Positions 1-5,315 of a stretch of DNA of 9,202 nt are shown piece by piece (the first letter of the stretch is position 1; every line of letters begins with the position of its first letter). The translations under genes and the position numbers were made by a program. This DNA is from Syntrophobacteria bacterium. GTDB taxonomy: Bacteria > Desulfobacterota > DSWW01. Location of the stretch: NCBI GenBank assembly GCA_030145435.1, contig JAQYVQ010000253.1, positions 1 through 9,202 of the forward strand, in the 5' to 3' direction. The notes beneath the pieces were generated by a model. That model worked only from the letters and a program-made list of their open reading frames with translations, had not been told where the DNA came from and made no database searches.

Positions 1-2
1 CC

Positions 3-668
3 GAGACCCGTCTCGAGCGTATACGGCATGGATACAAGCGGGGGATCAAGTCGAACGAACTCGAGCGGGAACAGAAAGTCATGGAGAAGATCGTGGACCG
101 GCTCAACGACAATGCCCCGGTCCGGGAACTGGAACTGTCCCCCGATGATGACAAGGCCATCCGGGGCTATCAGTTTCTCACGCGGAAGCCCCTGCTGGTG
201 ATTCTCAATTCGGACGAGTCCGGATTCGGGAAGAATGAAGGGGTCGTTGCGGAGCTCGAGAAGAGTGACAAGGTCATGGAGTTTGCCGGTCATTTCGAAA
301 TGGAGCTCTCCCGCATGGAGGAGGACGAAGCCGGGCTCTTCATGGACGACATGGGAATCCGGGAATCGGCCCGTGACCGTTTGACCCAGTTTGCCTACGA
401 AATTCTGGGCTACATCAGCTTCTTCACCGTGGGCCCGGACGAGGTTCGCGCATGGAACATAACGAGCGGGGAAACCGCGGTGGATGCCGCCGGGTCCATC
501 CACTCCGACTTGGCCCGCGGCTTCATCCGTGCCGAGTGCTTCACCTACGACGATCTTGTTGAGTGCCGTTCCGAAAAGGGTGTGAAAGAGAAAGGCCGGT
601 TTCGGCTGGAAGGGAAGAACTACATCGTCCGGGACGGGGACGTGCTGAACATTCGCTTCAACATTTGA
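3..668 (+). CDS. ychF: Obg-like ATPase YchF, C-terminal part (5' end outside window)
   Basis: YchF/OLA1-family P-loop ATPase that associates with ribosomes and has been linked to stress responses. The reading frame is open to the left window edge, so the Met codon at 81 is internal and not the start. About 221 residues are visible of a protein usually near 360, so the Walker A half of the G domain lies upstream. Seen here: the end of the charged helical (coiled-coil) insertion (ETRLERI...), then LLVILNSDE at about 192-218, where NSDE is the NxxE form of the G4 motif. In this family NxxE replaces NKxD and is associated with ATP rather than GTP preference. The C-terminal TGS domain follows, with the hallmark strings SFFTVGPDEVRAW, GFIRAE and YIVRDGDV. 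The stop at 666 is followed 21 bp later by a strong terminator, so this gene ends its transcription unit. Family assignment is secure. Confidence 0.96.
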   Translation, partial: ETRLERIRHGYKRGIKSNELEREQKVMEKIVDRLNDNAPVRELELSPDDDKAIRGYQFLTRKPLLVILNSDESGFGKNEGVVAELEKSDKVMEFAGHFEMELSRMEEDEAGLFMDDMGIRESARDRLTQFAYEILGYISFFTVGPDEVRAWNITSGETAVDAAGSIHSDLARGFIRAECFTYDDLVECRSEKGVKEKGRFRLEGKNYIVRDGDVLNIRFNI

Positions 669-689
669 GCCGACAAGAGCGAATTTTTC

Positions 690-745
690 ACCAAAGAGAA
701 AACCCCGAAACCTTCTTTGTATGGTTTCGGGGTTTTCTCTTTGGT
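690..745. terminator. Bidirectional intrinsic terminator between ychF and tRNA-Leu
   Basis: Perfect 23-bp inverted repeat: arm 690-712 is the exact reverse complement of arm 723-745, with a 10-base loop (ttctttgtat). The core stem ccccgaaacc/ggtttcgggg is followed on either strand by ttttctcttt, so the same element can end transcription in both directions. It lies between convergent genes: ychF arrives from the left and tRNA-Leu from the right. The outermost base of the right arm (745) is also the final A of the encoded tRNA CCA end, so the tRNA has essentially no 3' trailer before the terminator. Confidence 0.92.
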
Positions 746-831
746 GGTGCCGAAGAGGAGATTCGAACTCCTACAGGCTAATGCCCACTGGACCCTGAAC
801 CCAGCGTGTCTACCAATTCCACCACTTCGGC
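745..831 (-). tRNA. tRNA-Leu (anticodon CAG), CCA encoded
   Basis: Reading the minus strand from 831 to 745 gives an 87-nt class II tRNA. The 7-bp acceptor stem is GCCGAAG/CTTCGGC. The D arm contains AATTGGTAGA. The anticodon stem CTGGG/TCCAG holds the loop TTCAGGG, with anticodon CAG at 797-795, which decodes CUG. A long variable arm (GGGC-ATTA-GCCT) is typical of tRNA-Leu. The T arm is AGGAG-TTCGAAT-CTCCT, followed by discriminator A and a genomically encoded CCA (747-745). It resembles bacterial leucine tRNAs in the conserved D-arm and T-loop positions. It is probably transcribed from the minus-strand promoter at 953-981 through a leader of about 115 nt and terminated by the hairpin at 690-745. 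No integrase or att-like duplication is visible next to it. Confidence 0.97.
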
Positions 832-864
832 ATGCTCTCTGTCGCGCCCTTCCGACCGTGCTTC

Positions 865-898
865 ACCCCGGTGGGTGCCCGGCACCCGACAACGGGGT
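865..898 (-). other. Stem-loop in the tRNA-Leu 5' leader
   Basis: Nested inverted repeats: an outer 6-bp pair (865-870 with 893-898, accccg/cggggt) encloses an inner 6-bp pair (873-878 with 882-887, gggtgc/gcaccc) with a 3-base loop. There is no T-run on either side, so it is not an intrinsic terminator. It lies between the predicted tRNA promoter and the mature tRNA 5' end. It may be a structure in the precursor leader, or simply a GC-rich palindrome. No function is claimed. Confidence 0.45.
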
Positions 899-931
899 TC
901 AGGCGCCGCTGTACGGTAAGGCCGGATCGGT

Positions 932-960
932 TTGAATTGGAAGGACGATTTCAATATACT
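932..960 (+). promoter_or_regulatory. Sigma-70-type promoter reading right, toward nadC operon
   Basis: TTGAAT (932-937), exactly 17 bp, then TATACT (955-960) form a credible -35/-10 pair. The expected start is near 967, giving nadC a 5' untranslated region of about 63 nt. It is the only convincing rightward promoter ahead of the eight-gene run, so it is the likely main promoter for that run. Its -10 box is superimposed on the -10 of the leftward tRNA promoter, so both cannot be occupied at once. Confidence 0.62.
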
Positions 961-981
961 TTGCGCTGCTTATGTTGTCAA
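953..981 (-). promoter_or_regulatory. Sigma-70-type promoter reading left, toward tRNA-Leu
   Basis: On the minus strand, a perfect -35 TTGACA (981-976) is followed by exactly 17 bp and then TATATT (958-953) as the -10, a 5/6 match. The start of transcription is expected near 946, about 115 nt before the mature tRNA 5' end at 831. This is the best promoter-like match in the window. Its -10 box shares bases 955-958 with the -10 of the rightward promoter. Confidence 0.72.
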
Positions 982-994
982 TTATTAGCGACAA
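975..994. promoter_or_regulatory. Imperfect palindrome, possible operator in nadC leader
   Basis: Inverted repeat ttgtc (975-979) ... gacaa (990-994) with a 10-base AT-rich centre. It sits just downstream of the predicted nadC start of transcription and covers the -35 box of the leftward tRNA promoter, a position where a repressor could act on both. The arms are only 5 bp, so this may be chance. It does not match the longer two-armed layout known for BirA biotin operators. Confidence 0.25.
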
Positions 995-1015
995 TTCAAG
1001 TAAATTCTCGATGAA

Positions 1016-1022
1016 AGAGAGG
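1016..1022 (+). promoter_or_regulatory. Ribosome binding site of nadC
   Basis: AGAGAGG ends 7 bases before the ATG at 1030. This is a well-placed Shine-Dalgarno sequence that supports the chosen nadC start. Confidence 0.7.
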
Positions 1023-1029
1023 CACTCCC

Positions 1030-1869
1030 ATGATCCCCGAACCGATGTTGGACGAGTGGCTCCTGGCCGCTCTCCGGGAGGATCTGGGCTCGGGCGATGT
1101 GACGAGCGAGATTCTCGTTCCCCCCGGCCTCCACGGACAGGCGGTGATACAGGCCAAGGAGCCCCTGATCGTGGCCGGCCTGGAGATCGCCATTCGTGCC
1201 TTCAACCTGCTGTCCGGGGAGGTGAGGGTCCTTGCCCGGAGTGAGGACGGCCGGAAGGTGGAGGCAGGGGCCGTGCTGCTCGAACTGGAAGGCGCCGTGC
1301 GGGACCTTCTGGGCGGTGAAAGGGTGGCCCTGAACATCCTTCAGCACCTCTCCGGGGTGGCTACACTGACCCGCAGGTTCGTGGACGCCGTGGAAGGAAC
1401 GGGTACGAAGATCCTCGACACGAGAAAGACCCTGCCGGGGATGAGGGCCCTCGAGAAGTATGCGGTTCGGGTCGGGGGGGGTGTCAACCACCGGTCCAGC
1501 CTCTCGGAAGGGATTCTCGTTAAGGAGAACCATCTCGCTGCCTGTGGCGGGGTTACGGAGGCCGTGAAGGCGCTCAAGCGGAAGGCACCGCACACCCTTC
1601 GTGTGGAGATCGAGGCCTCCACGCTGGAGGAGGTGGAAGAGGCCCTTGCGGCGGGGGTGGATGCGATCCTCCTGGACAACATGTCGATCGAAACCATCCT
1701 GGAAGCCGTGAAGCGGGTTCGTGGAACGGCACAGTTGGAGGTCTCCGGCGGCGTGAGGCTGGAGAACGTGCGCGAGATTGCGGAGACCGGGGTGGACGCG
1801 ATCTCGGTAGGCATGCTTACCCACTCTGCACCCGGTGTAGACATTTCCATGTTGCTCAAAGATGACTAG
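1030..1869 (+). CDS. nadC: Quinolinate phosphoribosyltransferase (nicotinate-nucleotide pyrophosphorylase, carboxylating)
   Basis: Cytoplasmic enzyme of de novo NAD synthesis: quinolinate plus phosphoribosyl pyrophosphate gives nicotinate mononucleotide, CO2 and pyrophosphate. At 279 residues it has full family length. The N-terminal domain shows LREDLGSGDVTSE (about 15-27) and AKEPLIVAGLE (42-52). The barrel domain shows ERVALNILQHLSG (97-109), then the substrate- and PRPP-binding strings DTRKTLPG (130-137), GGGVNHR (149-155) and KENH (165-168). These are followed by VEIEAST, ILLDNMS and the phosphate-binding SGGV and GVDAISVG near the C terminus. The basic and acidic residues expected at the active site are present. 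It is first gene of the run, with a good ribosome site. Its last 8 bp overlap birA, which suggests translational coupling. No nadA or nadB is in the window. Confidence 0.97.
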   Translation: MIPEPMLDEWLLAALREDLGSGDVTSEILVPPGLHGQAVIQAKEPLIVAGLEIAIRAFNLLSGEVRVLARSEDGRKVEAGAVLLELEGAVRDLLGGERVALNILQHLSGVATLTRRFVDAVEGTGTKILDTRKTLPGMRALEKYAVRVGGGVNHRSSLSEGILVKENHLAACGGVTEAVKALKRKAPHTLRVEIEASTLEEVEEALAAGVDAILLDNMSIETILEAVKRVRGTAQLEVSGGVRLENVREIAETGVDAISVGMLTHSAPGVDISMLLKDD

Positions 1870-2866
1870 AAGACCCTCACAGCGCGAGCGAATCCTCGCA
1901 CTCCTGCGCGGAGCGGAGGAATTCGTTTCCAGCCAGACGATCTGCAAGGAACTCGAGATCACGAGGGCTGCCGTCTGGAAGCAGGTCCAAATGCTCCGCC
2001 GCCAGGGGTACTCGATTCAGGGGGTTTCCTCCCAGGGATACCGGCTCCGAGAGGTCCCGGACGCTCTCCACGTGCTGGAGGCGGACCCGGGAATTCGGAC
2101 GGACCGGATCGGAAGGGCGATCCTGGTCAAGGACGTGACGGAATCCACGAACGATGATCTCTGGGAACTCGGGCGTCAGGGCGCAGAAGAGGGGACCGTT
2201 CTCATCGCGGAGATGCAGCGGGCAGGGAAGGGCAGGAGGGGAAGGCAATGGGTCAGTCCGGCAAACCGGAACCTCTACATGTCCGTTCTCCTGCGACCCC
2301 CTTTTCCTCCCGCCGATGCAGCCATGGTCACCTTGATGGCCGGCGTCGTCTTGTGCGAAACCCTGCAGGAGGTCTTTCCTCTTCAGCCGGAGATCAAATG
2401 GCCGAACGATCTCCTGCTGGAAGGAAGGAAGGCGGCCGGCATCCTCGCCGAGATGGACGCCGAACAGGAGAGCATACACTTTCTCATCCTTGGGATCGGG
2501 GTCAACCTCAACATGAGCCGGGACATGTTTCCCGAAGACCTCCGATACCCTGCCACCTCTGTCCAACTCGTCCTGGGAAGGCCCGTAGAGAGGCTGCCCT
2601 TTGTAAGGCGGCTCCTCGAGCACCTGGATCGAGGCTACGAGCGGCTTCTGCTCGACCGAGGAGCGTCGGTCTTGAAGGATTGGAACCGTTACTGTGCACA
2701 CCCCGAGGAACGACTCGAGGTCAGCACCGCGAAGGGAACCCTCCAGGGCCGATTCCAAGGCCTGGACGAGGAGGGCTCTATGATCCTGGAGACTTCGCCC
2801 GGACGAATCGAGAAGATTCGTGCAGGGGACGTGGTCCGGGTCTTTCGTGAGAAAAAGGGTCAATAG
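1862..2866 (+). CDS. birA: Bifunctional biotin--[acetyl-CoA-carboxylase] ligase / biotin operon repressor
   Basis: Activates biotin as biotinyl-5'-AMP and transfers it to the lysine of biotin carboxyl carrier proteins. The version with an N-terminal DNA-binding domain also represses biotin genes. The 334 residues show all three domains. A winged helix is at about 6-65 (ILALL...VSSQTICKELEITRAAVWKQVQMLRRQGYSI, ending in SQGYRL). The catalytic domain has TESTN (93-97), the nucleotide loop GKGRRGR (122-128, Lys in place of the first Arg of GRGRRGR), and KWPNDLL (179-185) followed by RKAAGIL and GIGVNLN. A C-terminal SH3-like domain (about 285-330) ends in IRAGDVVRVF. The HTH predicts a regulator, so biotin-responsive operators should exist somewhere in the genome. 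The ATG lies inside the end of nadC, with no strong ribosome site of its own, so coupled translation is likely. Confidence 0.96.
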   Translation: MTRRPSQRERILALLRGAEEFVSSQTICKELEITRAAVWKQVQMLRRQGYSIQGVSSQGYRLREVPDALHVLEADPGIRTDRIGRAILVKDVTESTNDDLWELGRQGAEEGTVLIAEMQRAGKGRRGRQWVSPANRNLYMSVLLRPPFPPADAAMVTLMAGVVLCETLQEVFPLQPEIKWPNDLLLEGRKAAGILAEMDAEQESIHFLILGIGVNLNMSRDMFPEDLRYPATSVQLVLGRPVERLPFVRRLLEHLDRGYERLLLDRGASVLKDWNRYCAHPEERLEVSTAKGTLQGRFQGLDEEGSMILETSPGRIEKIRAGDVVRVFREKKGQ

Positions 2867-2868
2867 GA

Positions 2869-2888
2869 GAAACCCGTGCAAGGGTTTC
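2869..2888 (+). other. Small hairpin in the birA-coaX gap
   Basis: Perfect 7-bp inverted repeat gaaaccc (2869-2875) / gggtttc (2882-2888) with a 6-base loop, just after the birA stop. Only three T residues follow, so it is a poor terminator. It may mark a weak pause, an mRNA processing site or nothing. It is one of few intergenic structures in the eight-gene run. Confidence 0.35.
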
Positions 2889-2913
2889 AGTGATCAGCTA
2901 GCCGGGGGAGAAA

Positions 2914-3690
2914 ATGCTCTTCGTCATCGACATTGGGAACACCCATACCGTTCTGGGTGTGTTCGAAGGAGACAAGCTTCAACAGGACTGGAGGATCAGC
3001 ACGGACAAGACGAAGACGGCGGATGAGTACGGGGTTCTCATACAGAACATCTGCTCCGCGTCCGGCTTCTCCTTCAAGGACTTCCACGCCGTGGCGATCT
3101 CGTGCGTAGTGCCGCCGCTGCTCCAGACCTTCGAAGAATTCTGCAAGAAGGCCCTTCGTCTGGAGCCGGTCCTCGTTGAGCCGGGGATCAAGACCGGCAT
3201 GCCCATCCTGATGGACAACCCCCGGGAGGTGGGTGCCGATCGAATCGTCAACGCAGTGGCAGCCTACCAGGAAGTCCACCAGGCCTGCATCGTCGTGGAT
3301 TTCGGCACGGCGACTACCTTTGACTGCATTTCTGCAGAAGGGGAATACATGGGAGGGGTCATCGTACCCGGAATCGGGATCTCCCTGGAGGCACTCTTTC
3401 AGGCAGCCTCCAAGCTGCCCCGTGTCGAGATTGCGAGACCCAAGACGGTGATCGGCAAGAACACGATTCACAGCATGCAGTCCGGCATCCTCTTCGGTTA
3501 CGTTAGCTTGGTGGACGGCATGGTGGAGAAAATTCGAAGCGAGATGGGAGAGGAAGCATACGTCATAGCAACCGGCGGCATTGCGGAGCGCCTCGCACCG
3601 GAATCGAGCACCATCCAGAAGGTCGACCGGCACCTCACTCTGCAGGGCCTTCAGATCCTCTACGAGATGAACAGGAAAGAGGACTCCTGA
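2914..3690 (+). CDS. coaX: Type III pantothenate kinase
   Basis: Phosphorylates pantothenate to 4'-phosphopantothenate, the first step of coenzyme A synthesis. Type III enzymes belong to the ASKHA fold, are not feedback-inhibited by CoA and require a monovalent cation. At 258 residues it has normal length. The N-terminal phosphate-binding motif DIGNTHT (6-12) is immediately at the start, as the family requires, fixing ATG 2914. Next come CVVPP (about 65-69), PREVGADRIVNA (103-114, with the conserved Asp and Arg of GADR) and VVDFGTATTFD (127-137). The pantothenate-side string GGVIVPGIGISLEAL, then IHSMQSGILFGY and ATGGIAE follow. The ribosome site GGGGGAG (2904-2910) lies only 3 bases before the ATG, which is rather close. 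The stop TGA directly abuts the ftsE ATG. Adjacency of birA and coaX is common in bacteria. Confidence 0.96.
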   Translation: MLFVIDIGNTHTVLGVFEGDKLQQDWRISTDKTKTADEYGVLIQNICSASGFSFKDFHAVAISCVVPPLLQTFEEFCKKALRLEPVLVEPGIKTGMPILMDNPREVGADRIVNAVAAYQEVHQACIVVDFGTATTFDCISAEGEYMGGVIVPGIGISLEALFQAASKLPRVEIARPKTVIGKNTIHSMQSGILFGYVSLVDGMVEKIRSEMGEEAYVIATGGIAERLAPESSTIQKVDRHLTLQGLQILYEMNRKEDS

Positions 3691-4401
3691 ATGCCCCACG
3701 AAATCTCCAACATGGCGGTGTCGACCGAAGTCAACTCCAAGATCATCCAGTTGTTCAATGTGACCAAGACATACAGCGGCGGTGTTGCTGCCCTGGAGGA
3801 TGTGTCCGTCCAGGTCGAAAGAGGGGAGTTCCTCTTCATCTCCGGTTCGTCCGGAGCCGGCAAGACCACCCTGCTCAAGATCATCCTGGGCGTTGAACGG
3901 GTCACGCAGGGGCAACTCGTGGTCAACGGAAGGAACGTCACCCGGATTCCCCGCCGAGAACTCACCCAGCTGCGCAAGGAAACGGGATTCGTGTTTCAGG
4001 ATTTCAAGCTTCTCGAGAACCGAAGCGCCCTGGAGAATGTTGCCCTGGCTCTTCAGATACGCGGGTTGCCGCCCGGAGAAGTGCGACAGAGGGCCTACCA
4101 CGCACTCAGGGCCGTTGGGCTGGCCGACAAAAGGGACCAGAATCCCCTCTGTTTGTCCGGCGGGGAGCAACAGCGTGTGGCGATCGCCAGGGCCCTCGTC
4201 AACAACCCGCTCATTCTTCTCGCCGACGAGCCCACCGGAAACCTGGACGCGGGCCTGAGCCGGGAGATCATGGACCAGTTCCTCGAGATTCACGAGCGGG
4301 GCACGACCCTCCTGGTTGCAACGCACAACGAGTCGCTGCCGGCCTACTGCGGGAAGAGCCGCATCGTGCTGGACCAGGGGCGCCTCGCAAAGGATGGATA
4401 G
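3691..4401 (+). CDS. ftsE: Cell division ATP-binding protein FtsE
   Basis: ABC-type ATPase that pairs with the membrane protein FtsX. The complex does not transport; it transmits ATP hydrolysis across the membrane to control septal or lateral cell-wall hydrolases. The 236 residues show every ABC motif: Walker A GSSGAGKTT (52-60), Q-loop VFQDFKLL (the FtsE-type string), signature LSGGEQQRVAIARAL, Walker B LILLADEP with TGNLD as D-loop, and switch His in ATHN (Asp is more usual than Asn after the His). Compared with typical FtsE proteins that begin near IxLxNVTKxY, it carries about 16 extra N-terminal residues. The ATG at 3691 is nonetheless favoured because AGGAAAGAGGA (3673-3683) is well placed for it, while the alternative ATG at 3712 has no ribosome site. 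It follows the coaX stop with no gap and precedes ftsX by 11 bp. Confidence 0.95.
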   Translation: MPHEISNMAVSTEVNSKIIQLFNVTKTYSGGVAALEDVSVQVERGEFLFISGSSGAGKTTLLKIILGVERVTQGQLVVNGRNVTRIPRRELTQLRKETGFVFQDFKLLENRSALENVALALQIRGLPPGEVRQRAYHALRAVGLADKRDQNPLCLSGGEQQRVAIARALVNNPLILLADEPTGNLDAGLSREIMDQFLEIHERGTTLLVATHNESLPAYCGKSRIVLDQGRLAKDG

Positions 4402-4412
4402 GCGAGAGACCT

Positions 4413-5315
4413 ATGTGGGCCTACAAGCTACTGTACCACCTCAAGACGACCGTGCAGAACATCAGGGAACACCGGGCCACGGTGCTCATGAGCCTGGCTG
4501 CCGTGGGATTTACCCTGCTCCTGCTCGCCTCCTACCTCCTGTTGTTGACCAACCTGCAGGCGATCGGGGAACGGCTGGGGAAAGAGCTTCAGATCATGCT
4601 GTACCTGGAGACAGGGCTTTCCGGGAAGGAGCGTGCGCGCGTCCAGGACGCCGTGACGGCCAGGGAAGAGGTGGAAGGGGTCGAGTACTGTTCGCCGCAA
4701 GAAGCGTTGCGGTCCCTGGGAGAGGCGATGGGAGAGGCAGCACACGTCCTGAAAGGACTGGAGGAGAACCCGCTGCCGCCCTCCCTCGAGGTGCGTTTGA
4801 AAAAGCCCTACCGGAACCTGGAGGCGATCGAGGAGGTTGCCCGGGTGCTCTCCGAACTCAAAGGCGTGGCGGACGTGGAGTACGGCGGGGGCTGGATGAA
4901 GCGGTTCTTCGCCTTCGTTCGCGTTCTCCGATGGCTGGCCCTCTCACTCGGGCTGCTCCTCCTGTTCGCATCGGTGATCGTGATCTCGAGTACCCTGACC
5001 CTGGGGTTCTATTCCCGGAAAGAGGAAATCGAGATCCTGAGGCTCGTGGGGGCCACGGAATGGTACATTCGCTTCCCCTTCTTCCTGGAGTCGCTGCTCC
5101 AGGGGATAGGTGGGGCCGTTCTGGCCCTTGGCCTCCTCTGGATTCTCTTCCAGGGCTTTCGGGTCAACATGGGGACATCCTGGAGCCTGTTTGCCGGTTG
5201 GATCCAGCCCCATTTCCTTTCCACCCCGATGACGATTACCCTGATATTCCTCGGGGCCATGGTCGGTGTGATCAGCAGTTTGTTAACCTTTTCCCGGTTT
5301 TCTGAGGAACGATGA
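4413..5315 (+). CDS. ftsX: Cell division protein FtsX
   Basis: Inner-membrane partner of FtsE. Its extracytoplasmic loop binds and activates a cell-wall hydrolase or hydrolase activator. The 300 residues have the classic layout: a cytoplasmic amphipathic start (YKLLYHLKTTVQNIREHR), TM1 about 24-46, and an extracytoplasmic domain about 47-170 that includes ELQIMLYLE and SLEVRLK. TM2 is about 174-195, followed by the conserved cytoplasmic loop RKEEIEILRLVGAT (202-215). TM3 is about 221-246 and TM4 about 273-293. Length and topology match the type VII ABC family. Its TGA overlaps the ATG of the next gene (ATGA at 5312-5315), which argues for coupled production of FtsX and the EnvC-like protein. 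Confidence 0.95.
   Translation: MWAYKLLYHLKTTVQNIREHRATVLMSLAAVGFTLLLLASYLLLLTNLQAIGERLGKELQIMLYLETGLSGKERARVQDAVTAREEVEGVEYCSPQEALRSLGEAMGEAAHVLKGLEENPLPPSLEVRLKKPYRNLEAIEEVARVLSELKGVADVEYGGGWMKRFFAFVRVLRWLALSLGLLLLFASVIVISSTLTLGFYSRKEEIEILRLVGATEWYIRFPFFLESLLQGIGGAVLALGLLWILFQGFRVNMGTSWSLFAGWIQPHFLSTPMTITLIFLGAMVGVISSLLTFSRFSEER

Noticed and set aside
745..831. tRNA-Leu as an integration site for a mobile element
   Set aside because: No integrase, no repeated tRNA 3' end and no foreign-looking genes are present on either side in the window.
985..2881. Minus-strand open frames of 325 and 334 codons
   Set aside because: They are mirror frames of nadC and birA with no motif. The second nearly matches birA in extent, as expected of a shadow.
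2887..4326. 479-codon open frame on the minus strand
   Set aside because: It is antisense to coaX and ftsE, both of which have complete family motifs. The antisense translation shows no domain.
4316..5305. 329-codon plus-strand frame overlapping ftsE and ftsX
   Set aside because: It starts inside ftsE, is Arg/Gly/Pro-rich out-of-frame translation of ftsX, and FtsX in the true frame has all its membrane segments.
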